A stretch of 64,000 nt of DNA from Liquidambar formosana (Eukaryota; Streptophyta; Magnoliopsida; Saxifragales; Altingiaceae): NCBI GenBank assembly GCA_039720395.1, contig CM077826.1:30624810-30688809 (forward strand), read 5' to 3'. How positions within the stretch are numbered: position 1 is the first letter of the stretch; the number at the start of each line of letters is the position of its first letter. Below are positions 1 to 9,595 of the stretch, in pieces. The translations under genes were made by a program, and so were the position numbers. The notes beneath the pieces were generated by a model that ran no database searches, was not told the DNA's origin, and was given only the letters and a program-made list of their open reading frames with translations.

Positions 1-590
1 CCTTAGTTAAGATGACAAAAATGGGGTGTGACAGACTAGCTCATAGTTTGCCTACACTTGGGGGAAAGTGACTCTTGATAGTTTTGTGATAGTTAATGGT
101 TTGAACCTAAGGCTAAGTAACTCACCTTCATGTCCTTAGTACGTCACCTCACACTCCAAGGTACCCTTGGAGATGAGATGTCTAACTAAGGGAGTGCTTT
201 ATAAGATCACACTTATCAATTTAGTGCAGTCATAGACATCTTATTAAAATATTTTTGGCCATAACCTAAAAAGGGGATTTTGTTCTTGAAGGAGGACTAG
301 ATTAAACCCGTGGTATCTTCTAAAGACTAAGGATTAGGGTGGAACACCTCATCACTTTCATGGTTGAAGTTGGCAATGCAACACAGGAAGAAATTAGGAG
401 AATGCTTTGTGAGATCATACAAAAGTTGAATGATATCTTGGCAATTATTCAAGTTGTTCCTCAAGACCAATCCGAACCTATGAATTATTATGAGTCTAAT
501 TCAGGGGCTACCATGTCCAAGTGATATAATAGAGCAGAGTCGAAGGCCCAAACCGTCAAGAAATAACCTCGCCAATTCACCGAACTTTAC
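1..590 (+). other. Unassigned 5' flank of a Tat-type gag remnant
   Basis: No recognisable domain is visible. A 61-residue open frame at 339-524 begins MEHLITFMVEVGNATQEEIR and is acidic and helical in composition. It lies just upstream of, and in the same orientation as, a recognisable gag C-terminus, so it may be a decayed N-terminal part of the same polyprotein. That is inference from position only. No LTR or primer-binding site was seen between base 1 and the gag remnant, so the 5' end of this element lies outside the window or is lost. Confidence 0.3.
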
Positions 591-1035
591 ATGCTAATGA
601 GTGTCGTTTTTGAGAAATTGAAGGTGAAAGGTTTACTTCAACCCCTTGACTTAGCACCTTTACTCAATCCATTGTTCCGTAGTTTTAAAAAGAATAAGTA
701 TTGTGATTTCCACCAAGGTAAGGGACATAGCACTGATCAATGCCTAAGGTTGAAACATAAAATCTAAGACCTTATTGATCGAGGGGTGATCACTTTTCCC
801 AAACCAACCAATATTCCAAATGTTCTTCAAAGCTCTTCTATGAACCCATTTTTGGCCACTGTAAGCCCAATCATTCCACCCCAGCCATATGCCAATCTAT
901 AGAGATCTCTTGCTAAAATTAAGCAAGAATTTCTAATTCATGGCCCGTATCATTTAGGGAATACCCAAATTCTTGCTAGCACGGGGGTTTTTGATTTTAA
1001 GGCTAAAAAAACCTTCAACATTCACTGGGATATTA
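591..1035 (+). pseudogene. Gag C-terminal fragment of a Ty3/gypsy Tat-lineage element (element F)
   Basis: Read in the frame of the ATG at 591, this stretch gives FEKLKVKGLLQPLDLAPLLN, then a zinc-knuckle-like segment YCDFHQGKGHSTDQCLRLKH, then IQDLIDRGVI after an in-frame TAA at 765-767. A second stop (TAG) lies near 901. The C-x2-H...GH...C pattern followed by a helical LKHKIQDLID stretch is the nucleocapsid-like end of plant Tat/Ogre gag proteins. The same block occurs on the minus strand at 56583-56819 in element E, so F and E are related but oppositely oriented. F lacks any readable protease, reverse transcriptase or integrase: the frame decays at 1035, where a MITE is inserted. It is a dead fragment. 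Confidence 0.7.
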
Positions 1036-1043
1036 TTGGCAAT

Positions 1044-1370
1044 CAGGGGCGGAGCCAGGATTTATCTTCAAGGGGGGCACTGTGCTATGATTCTATGAAG
1101 TGGGAACTGAGAACTAAAAGCCCTAGAAAGCAATTTTTTTTAAAAAAATTACTTTTTAGTTATTATTTTTCAATTTAATACCAAAAAAGGATTTTTTTGT
1201 CAACTTATTACAAAGTGACTGTAAATATACTTTAAAATGACTACTATCTTCCTCTTTTTGGCATTATATTGAGAAATAATCATCAAATGGTAATATCTCT
1301 CCCAAAAAAAAAAAATTTGGTTGAGGCAGGGGGGGCACGTGCCCCCCAAGGCCCCCTGGCTTCGCCCATG
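1044..1370. mobile_element. hAT-type MITE, 327 bp, with 8-bp target duplication
   Basis: The ends are imperfect terminal inverted repeats: CAGGGGCGGAGCCAGG at 1044 and, read inward from the right, CATGGGCGAAGCCAGG (14 of 16 match). Each is followed by a subterminal GGGGGGCAC. The element is flanked by perfect 8-bp direct repeats TTGGCAAT at 1036-1043 and 1371-1378. An 8-bp duplication and a C-A-G-start TIR fit the hAT superfamily. It has no coding capacity; the interior is T/A-rich. An 18-bp perfect palindrome of G6-CACGTG-C6 lies at 1330-1347. It interrupts the gag remnant of element F and therefore inserted after F. Confidence 0.88.
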
Positions 1371-2004
1371 TTGGCAATATAATGAAGAACAAGAAGGCTT
1401 AATTTATAAGAAGAAGGTATTTGATGCCTTGAGGTTGTTGGGAAAGATAATGAGTTTTCTTGGTGTTTATTGCTACGCCACTTCTATCATGGCTGTCTGT
1501 GGTAAAGAGTTCAAGTTTTCTTTTGCTTTCTAATTAGTTGATTGTTTTCGATCTCCAAGTTAAATGTCTTTTGAAGTTTTGAGTGTTTTGAGTCCTAGTC
1601 ATTGTTAAGTCAAGATTTTCAGTATGTTCTTCTTCATTCCTTTAATAAAATGTTTGATTTCAAGAATTCCATTGTCTTTCTAATTCTCTTTTCATTAATC
1701 AGTTGATAATAAAAACGGCATGATAATATTTGCTAAAAGGCTCAAAAAAATTCCTTCCACTAAAGAAGCAAACACAAAGAATGATGAATAAATTGTGACT
1801 AATTGACTAGAAAACATGGGAAAGCCAAAAATGGTAAACATAAGGGACCACCCACTTAATACACTACATAAAGATTTAGGCTAAGCAACTTGAGAAGATC
1901 CTGAAATCGTTGTAATAAGCAACTTGAAGATCAAAATAAGAAATCAACTAGCATGGTGTGAGCTTTTGGAGATGTTTATTTCTCTCTCCCTCAAAAGGAA
2001 AAGA

Positions 2005-2041
<37 letters not shown>

Positions 2042-2217
2042 GAAAAAAGAGCACAAAAAGTACAAAAGTACAAAAAAGAAAAGAGGGGATTAACATCCAA
2101 AAGCCTCAAGAAGGAGAATCAACAACAATCAAGAGAAAGTTTTATGATCAAAGATGACTACAACCCATGTTTGTGACTCGCGGGAGAAGTTCAAGCCAAG
2201 TAAGGGTGGTCCTATGT
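1371..2217 (+). other. Non-coding remainder of element F; A-rich tracts
   Basis: Downstream of the MITE no protein family is recognisable; the one 70-residue frame crossing 1321-1533 starts inside the MITE. From about 1998 to 2075 there is a purine tract of poly-A and AAAAG units. Its short lysine-rich open frames are composition artefacts. Confidence 0.5.
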
Positions 2218-2237
2218 AGTTATGTGTAGAGCCTAAA

Positions 2238-3141
2238 AGCCTGCTAGGTTGAAAACTTGAAAAGGCGACCTAAGCAAAAGTTAGGGTAAAAAAAATAATG
2301 AAAAAAGAAAAGTGAATCTCTTGAACTACGAGGACCTGATTCTCCACAAAAAAAAATGTTTATTTTGTATATGTCTTGTGAAGATCAATGTGGAGATACG
2401 TAGGCAGCCCATAAAGTTACTTTGGGTGCGGTCTAATTCATTGAAAAAAGAAAAAAAGAGAAAGAAAGAAAGAAGCTTTACATATAACAACCATTGAAGG
2501 CAATTCTTTGTCACTAAGTCAAGAGGAAATAGTCTCATTCATCAAATTAGTGAGCTAAAATACTACATGCCACCGAGAAAGTAAATTTGATTATTCTTCT
2601 TGTTCTTGTTTGGTTTGAGTCATTTGTATGTCCCTCCACTTCCTTCTTTTGCCTCTCGTGAGTCTTATGTGTTTCTAATGGTCATAGACATTGTCCTTTA
2701 AAAATTATATGTTCATCATGTTTTATTTGTGGGGTCCATCAAATTCTGTATCTTTTTACATTTTGACTTAGACTCTTGTCATGGATTTAATGATGGAAAA
2801 GGGGTAGCAGTAACCACTATGAAATGATTTTCCTTACCTATAGGCATGAGACTTCGTGAACTTGGGGCTGTAATTGATTTGCTTTGATGGGTGATTAAAC
2901 ATGTATTGGGGCTGGTTTATTTTGTTCAGAGAACTCAAATGAATTGATGAAGATAATGGGCTGGGGCTTCATGAGTTGAATTTCTTTGCGCTAATGAGAA
3001 GGGAAAAAGAAAAAACAAAAAGAAAAGAAAAAAAAGAAAAAGAACATGCTTGGTTGAAAACCCGAAAGGGCGGCCTTGGCAAAAATTAGGGCAACTTGCT
3101 AGGTTGAAAACCCGTAAGGGCAATCTAGGCAAAAGTTAGGG
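2238..3141 (+). repeat. Tat post-pol signature motif, three copies on the plus strand
   Basis: The phrase GCTAGGTTGAAAAC...AAGGCG(G/A)CCTA(A/G)GCAAAAGTTAGGG appears at about 2238-2285 and, as a divergent tandem pair, at 3046-3090 and 3094-3141. Between them, 2326-2440 carries ACGAGGACCTGATTC and GATACGTAGGCAGCCC. The same run of motifs occurs on the minus strand at 11290-11527, directly after the integrase stop of element E. They therefore mark the non-coding region 3' of pol in this lineage and give F a plus orientation. F has lost its whole pol between gag (ends 1035) and this block. Poly-A/AAAAG tracts separate the copies. Confidence 0.65.
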
Positions 3142-4330
3142 TTTTGAAAAAGAGAAGTGAAGAAAGAAGAAAAGAAGAAGAGGTGATTTCACTCTATTCC
3201 TATACCTTAAAAAAGAATTCATGGGTTTGATCCAATCCTCTTGAAAATGCATTGTTTCCTAAGAAGGCTTGACCACAATTTTTGAAAGAAAAATGCTTTT
3301 AGATAAATCGCATGACTGTGCTAAGAACAAAAAAACCTTTACAAGAAAAATTTGATGAAAATGAAAATTGTTTCAATACGTGTTTTCTTATGTGAGTCCA
3401 TGTCTTTTGGCTAAGCCATAACACATTTACAAAATAATCAATGGAATTTTCCCCAATTGCTTCAAATACTCAATAAAAGATGGGCTTTCAATAGTATGTT
3501 GAGTTCTACGGGACTCATGAGGATTATCATTGTGTGTGGAGAGTTCAGTGGAACTCATGAGGGTTACCTTTCTTAGTTGAGGAGTTCTTCGGAATTCCTA
3601 AGGAGAAGTCACCCGAGGTCATTTTGCTATTCAACCTGTTTTGTTTTGCCTATCTTCAACCCTTTTTGACCCTTATGTGGTTTTGTGACCTTCAGAAGCT
3701 CATTTTGAGCTCATTTTTGCATAAAAGCATGATTAAATCATCACAATGGAATCCCAAAAGTTTCATAAAAGTACCATAGAAAGTGTTCAAAGATAGGTTA
3801 CAAAACATAAAGGAAAAGGTTCCATTTGTTCCAAGCAAAAAGGGGTAAGCTAAGCTAATGATCTCCCATTGTTCTTCTTTTCTTGCTTGATTCACCTCAA
3901 CCATGACTAGCGCAAGGAATCCTTTGAGGTTGCATTGGCTATGGTGGACGTGATGAAGAGGTCTGTTACAAAAGAAATTCATTAATATAAAGAAGGTAAT
4001 GTCTTTAATCCTAAGATGGAATGAACAAAGGAATATCTTACAGAGGGATTTAGACGTCCTTCTAGCATGGAGTGCACCAAACTCATCCTCATATGCCCAA
4101 GTGAAAAAAAAGTGTTCAATCCTTGCTAAATTAAGGCATATGAAAAGTAAACTCATAAACATTCATTAGCAATTCATTTCATGAATAAAAACAACTTTTT
4201 TGACATTCTTAGCAAACAATTTGAAACCAATTGTTAGTGTACGCTTATTATTTCCATGTTTTCTCAACTAACTCTTAAGGCATTTTCAATGACTATAGCC
4301 CAACTTTCAGGACATCCGCACTAGGTCCTC
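3142..4330. other. No recognisable feature between the Tat post-pol block and the PMD gene
   Basis: About 1.2 kb without a recognisable gene. A 156-residue minus-strand open frame at 3692-4162 shows no motif I recognise, has low-complexity hydrophobic stretches and is probably chance. A short direct repeat 'gag-TTC-nnGG-AActCAtGAGG' recurs around 3500-3570. No LTR end could be fixed here. Confidence 0.4.
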
Positions 4331-4337
4331 TATAAAA
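4331..4337 (+). promoter_or_regulatory. TATA-like box in front of the PMD gene
   Basis: CTCTATAAAAGGA contains a good plant TATA consensus 25-31 bp upstream of the ATG at 4362. Transcription would start almost at that ATG, so either the leader is very short or the true start is elsewhere. No transcript evidence is available from sequence. Confidence 0.4.
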
Positions 4338-4361
4338 GGACTTATTGAATGGTGGTGGAAC

Positions 4362-6283
4362 ATGGAAAACTTCCAACTTATAGCCAAGAATCATGTTGAA
4401 AAGGCCGGTTTTGGCCCGTTTCTAGATTCCTTGTGGAATGAGCAATGTGATAGGCAAGCCTTACTTGCCTTGTCTGAATTATGGTGGGACACTACCAACA
4501 CATTCCCCTTTAGTTTTGGGGAGATGACCTTAACTCCCAAGGACTTTACCATGATCACTGGCTTGAGCATTAAAGGCAAAAGCTTGGAATTTTATGACGA
4601 TGCCACCATAGATGAGGATTATCTTTTATCCTTGCTTAGAATCGAAGTTGAGGTAATCAAGAAAGTGGTGCCCTGCACCTGGCTGTTTAACAAATTTGCA
4701 AAGCAAAAGGAGAGCATGGGTGCAAGCGCCGATTGCATCACAAGGGTATTCCTTCTTTACATGATTTCATGCACATTCTTTGCTGGCACTAGTGACTTAG
4801 CCCATCTGGGCCTTCTTGCAAGCATGGAAGATGTTGGCAAGATTAGAAAATTCAATTGGGGAGGGGTTGTTTTGGCTACCATGTACTGGACAATGTTTGA
4901 CATGTCCTGTGGTGTCACGAAGGACTTTGGGGGGATGCTTTTGTTTGGGAGGTAATAGTACTTCCCTTTTATTTCTTTTCACATTTTCTTATATTTTCTT
5001 TTCTTTTGACTCTTTTTTCAATTCTTGATAGGTCTGGTATTACGAATACCTCAACTTATGCCGTCCCTCCCTTGCTAAGGAAACCATAGAATTGCCTACC
5101 CTTAAAAACAATTCTCCCACTTATGTGTTATTTTGAGCGGCGAATCGTCATGATTATGCCCATGCTAAAGCTCACCTAGCAAGCCTGACGTCTGATATGG
5201 TGAAATTCTCTCCCTATTCTTTTCCTTTTCTTTTTTACTTTCAATTTCTTATTTTGGATTTTGAACAGATTGAATGGGATCCATGGAAGATATGGGTAAC
5301 AATGCTACCCAAGCAATGCATTCCTAGCTTAGAGTTGACTGGCAAGAGGGTGCTCTTGGAAAGCCCCTTGGGCAGGTATTGGTACTTGGGGGAACGGGTC
5401 TTACGACAGGTTAAAGGCAATGTGAATGTAGTTGTGACCTCGATGCCGCCACCACTAAACATGAGGCATGCTAACTCGATGGAGGGGGATGAGTTGAGGG
5501 AAGCTTTGAGGGGTTGGGATGCTGAAGAATACACTTCTCCCTACATTGTGTATGACACTTTCTACCAACAATACTTGATGAGACCTAGGGTGATCGGCTT
5601 CCCTCCTCAAGGGATAAGTCTTTAGTGCCTTCATTGTCTTTTTCTTTTTGATAGGGAATTTTATTTAATAAGTGAACACTTGCAGGATCGACGAGCAAGA
5701 GGGCATAGCTCGACGGTGGGCTTAGCTACAGGGGTGACTCAGAACCAGTGACTCATGGTTCTGAGGAGGATGAAATGGAGGAGGATCGGTCACTGCCCTT
5801 GCCTCGTCCTAATTGGTTTGTGGGTTTGTGGGTTTGTGTTGTGGGGCGGACTTTGTCAAGACTGCCATCACCCATCCTACTTTTGATGAGTCCCCTAAGA
5901 TTGACCCAAGTCGAGAACAGGTAAATTCTCTTTATGGGTATTTTCCTTTTAACATTGCCTGCAATTAATCTTATTGATTGTCCTAGGTGCTTGCGACGTA
6001 TGCCCAAGAGTTCATCAACCTTAGTGAGGGCTTGAGACGTGATCTTGTGAGGATGAGCTTAGCTAAGTCCATGGTGGAAGCCCGTTTGGACGCCTCAGTG
6101 AGTGTTCAACCTATTTTAAATTCCCCCTTGAAGTGTCTTTAACCCACCCTATTCTCATACTTAGTTTCTTTGCAACAGACTTCGTCATCACAGCCACCAT
6201 AATCAATGCGCCCTCCTGGAGCATCTCGTGGGGGTCGTGATGGAGTTGGGTTGAGTCGTAAAAGAAGCATTGGGACTCGTTGA
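4362..6283 (+). pseudogene. Plant mobile domain (PMD / MAIN-like) gene, multi-exon, two in-frame stops
   Basis: Exon 1 (4362-4951) encodes FGPFLDSLWNEQCDRQALLA...LSELWWDTTNTFPFSFGEMT...LTPKDFTMITGLSI, the hallmark start of the aminotransferase-like plant mobile domain found in MAIN/MAIL1, phosphatase-7 long forms and plant transposons. Short GT-AG introns are visible: 4952-5031, 5200-5268 (phase 0), 5921-5986 and 6098-6178 (phase 0). Exon 3 (5269-5625) carries WVTMLPKQCIPSLELTGKRV. A donor near 5612 seems mutated (GATAAG for GTAAG). The last exon (6179-6283) is short and ends in an Arg/Gly-rich tail. Lesions: the exon 1/2 join is one base out of phase, a TGA in exon 2 near 5136, and a TAA in the last exon at 6200. 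PMD genes are known both as cellular genes and as passengers of Tat-type retrotransposons. The Tat debris on both sides favours the latter, but ownership by F or E is not proven. Confidence 0.72.
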
Positions 6284-6778
6284 GTTCATTTACCTTTTTG
6301 TTGGGATTGTAAAAACAATGAAACAATGGTTATCTTTTTGCATTTCATGCTATGTTCTGTAATTGCAATTCTTAAACCACCTTCTTAACCCTTAGTATAG
6401 ATACTTGTAGTGCCTCTTAGAATCTATCATGATGATGTTGTGATGCCTTTTTTATGAAAATTTGAGTCAATATGAGCTTATAGGAGTTAAAATGGCCTAA
6501 AAAGGCTATCCGGAAGCGAAGATAGGCAAAACCAGGCAAAACAAGGCAAAATAAGGTGGAGGCTTGGGTGACCATCTAGGCCTGGGCCGTCTGGGCCTTT
6601 ATGGTTAACCATCCAGCCTCGGACCGTTACCCAAGGTCGACGCATTTTTTCGTGATTTTTCAAGAATTTTGCTATTTTGACGATTCTATTCTTTCTAGGA
6701 CTCGAATTTGTGACCTTTTCCCTATAAAAACACCTAAGGGAAGCCTTCTAACTCACTTATTTTCATAGTCTATAATTA
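6284..6778 (+). promoter_or_regulatory. Upstream region of the DUF7745-type ORF, with TATA box at 6723-6729
   Basis: About 500 bp without coding signal. From 6560 to 6640 there is a GC-rich run of near-palindromic GGCCTGGGC/GTCTGGGCC words. A similar GC-rich palindromic block sits upstream of the TATA box of LTR H (14785-14870), so this may be an LTR-like or element-borne promoter. CCCTATAAAAACACC lies 50-57 bp upstream of the ATG at 6779, a plausible promoter distance. Basis: motifs seen; promoter function is inferred. Confidence 0.4.
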
Positions 6779-8805
6779 TGGAAGCCTTAGATGGATTCTT
6801 GAGAGGGTTTTTGATAGTTATGGCTACCAAAGACAAAACTGAGTTTAAGCGCTTTGGCTTAGAACCGTTGCTTTCTATAAGGCACATGAAGCTTGAAACG
6901 ACCTTCCTTATTGCTGATACATATTTCTAGGATCCTCAAATCCATGTCTTTCAATTCAATTATGAAGAATTATGCTCAAACATGGAGGAATTCTGTGCTT
7001 TATTCGGAGTTCACCCACAGGACCCTTTATCCTTCCTACACCTCGCTCAGATTACCTTGCTTCTTTTTCGGACTTCCTTGGCATCCCTCAAAAAGATGTA
7101 ATGATCTTTGTAAAGGCTTATATGGTGGACTTAATGAAGTTAGCGCCCTCCTTCTTGGCTTATAATAGCACAGGTACTTTGATTTTCACTATTCAAATTC
7201 AACACGCATTTGCTTTTTATTTAATCGGTCGCTTTCTTATCTCCATTGGCACTGTTCAAGTCCCTGTTCAAATATGTGAGTTGATTGTCCCTTTTCTCAA
7301 GCGCCACAACATAATTCCTTTGGTGTTAGTGTTGGGAATCACACTAGGGAGGAAAACTAAAAAGGCGGAATTAAAGTTTTCCTACGATTCCCAAACCCAT
7401 GAATCTTAATTATGCTTAATACAAAACAAAAACCCTAACTAGAAGAGGGTAGAATTACTTACAGTTTGATATGGTCTTCTCCTTTATGCTCCAAGCTTTT
7501 TCTTCTCCTTTTTGCTTTAAGCTTTGTCTCCGGACAGCGGTGAATGAGCAGCCCAAGTGTGTTGCCTCCAACGGTATCCACACCTAGCTAGAGCTTGTTG
7601 TCCTTTCCTTCTTCTTCCTTATGGTTGCTAGAGGTGGAGAAGAGGGAGAGAGAGAGAGGGAGAGCTGTAATTTTTCCAGCCAGCCCTTGGGAGAATGAAT
7701 TGTCCTCTTGTGATCCCCACATAATGGGCATTATATAGCCCATTAATAGGGCCGGCCATAGGGGGATTCCTAACCCTAGTGGAATTTGTGTAATTACTCT
7801 TAATTACACAATTGGCCCACTAGTTTGCATCAAATACAAATTAGCCCCTTAAAGAACTTTTCTTTAATCACTTATACCCTTTCTCTCATAGACAATCAAG
7901 CTCTCTTAGCATGATCAGAGTGTGACCCATTGGGTTCACATCATCAAGTAGTAGGAACAGCACAAGTTGTGCACAATGGAACACTTTCCATTAAGGGTCT
8001 AATTGAAACTCCTTTCAATTCCCTAATTGATTATAACTCATTTATATCAATTAGGGCTTCTACTAACCATGAGTAACACCTAGCATATGGCTCATGGTGT
8101 GGTCCTTAATGAGGTGAATAGTCATTTACAAAGAACCCTTCTGTTATAGTTTATAGGTTACAATTCCATCCTTCCATCAACTCAGTGTCTCCAATTGAAC
8201 TAATAGGACATGGAAGTTTGTCAAGTCCCTAGTTCAATTACTTTATACTCATTCATTAATATCAACTCAATGATGAATTTATGGAAACTCCTTTCCATAT
8301 TCATTCTACCATGGGCCCATGGATTTAATGAGTTATATTCAATGAATGTTATATGAGACATTCACTCCATTTTTCCTGAGAGTGATGGATTCCTTGTTGA
8401 TCACTCACATGCCTTCACACACATAGCAGAAGGGACAATGAACACCCTTACAGACCCCTGAATAGGATCTGCACTTAGTGTTATCAAACTTCTAAAGCTA
8501 TATGCATAAGACAACCATGGTGTCTCAGGTCTAAGGATTACTTGTACCACTATAACAATGAGAAACTGATTGACAGGCAGGTCAAAACTCCATTCAGTTT
8601 ATCTCATATCTTTGGTCACATTCAGTGTACCTATTCTTATAACAAGTGTTAACACCCCATTTTGTACCGCCTAAATATTTCGAATCCACCCTTTTAAGCC
8701 CGGTGATGAAGGGTAGCCCAACTTGAAATGACTAACAGGTGATCCCCAAAGAGCTGATGTGGTCGCAGCTGCAGCCTGGCCCAAAGAAGCCCAGCCCATT
8801 ACTTT

Positions 8806-8859
8806 GTATGTACGCACCTTTAATTTGTGCGTACGCACCTTACATTTATGCGTACGCAT
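8806..8859 (+). repeat. 21-bp iterons with palindromic GTGCGTACGCAC core, cluster 1
   Basis: Three cores start at 8806 (GTATGTACGCAC), 8827 (GTGCGTACGCAC, a perfect 12-bp palindrome) and 8848 (ATGCGTACGCAT, also perfect), spaced exactly 21 bp. They lie about 140 bp upstream of the TATA box of LTR I. The exact two-helical-turn spacing suggests tandem protein-binding sites. Confidence 0.9.
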
Positions 8860-9541
8860 GTTAATATTCCAGTATTCGAATTTTTCCCCCCATTTCCCCT
8901 GTTGCCTTATATGGATGGAGCCTACTGCACATCCAGCCTGGGACGGCTGAGAACCAGAGAAACCCTAGTTCCTTACCCCGAAACCCTAATTCTTCGACTA
9001 TAAAAGGACCACTTCCGCATCAAATTAGTGGATCTTTTGGCCACCACCACTTTGAAAGCTCCACAAAACCCTAAGGACTCTTAACCTAAAACTCAAAAGG
9101 CGGCGGATGCGATTACGGAGGCTCGAAGGAGAGATTCTTGTTAGTGCATTCATTGGGATTCACCCAAACCTAAGGGTAACGTCTTTTATGATTCAGTTCT
9201 TTGAATGTTAGAATAATCACTAATTATTCCTCCAAGTATATTTTCTATCATGCGTATTTTCCATTGAATGCCGTGATTTCAGATTTATTCAAGTGCTTTC
9301 AATCAAATGTTGCATGACCGGATCTACACTTTATATTATGTTCTAGCATGTTTAGTATCATTTAAATATGTCTTTGCATGTTAATCGGTGTAATGTTTAA
9401 AGTGCATAAATTCACGGTTAGATTTAGGGCGTAATAATGACATGATGGGATATTTGCATGCAATTAGGGTTCTGTAATCTGGAGTAAAATAGCATGTGCA
9501 ATTTCAGCATGTTTCTGTTATTTTCGAATCTGCCATGAAAT

Positions 9542-9595
9542 GTGCGTACGTGTAAATTAAAGGTGCGTACGCACCTTGTGTTTGTGCGTACGCAT
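9542..9595 (+). repeat. 21-bp iterons with palindromic GTGCGTACGCAC core, cluster 2
   Basis: Three cores start at 9542 (GTGCGTACGTGT), 9563 (GTGCGTACGCAC) and 9584 (GTGCGTACGCAT), again exactly 21 bp apart. This cluster is about 540 bp downstream of the TATA box, inside the same LTR as cluster 1 and probably in the transcribed leader. Confidence 0.9.

Noticed and set aside
1924..2176. Lysine-rich ORFs
   Set aside because: Produced by poly-A/AAAAG tracts in two frames; no other coding evidence.
3692..4162. 156-residue minus-strand ORF as a gene
   Set aside because: No recognisable motif, low-complexity hydrophobic composition, no neighbouring element part in that orientation, and no second copy in the window.
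8759..8950. Seven-residue repeat protein in LTR I
   Set aside because: Arises because 21-bp iterons are a multiple of three; no start context or conservation supports translation.
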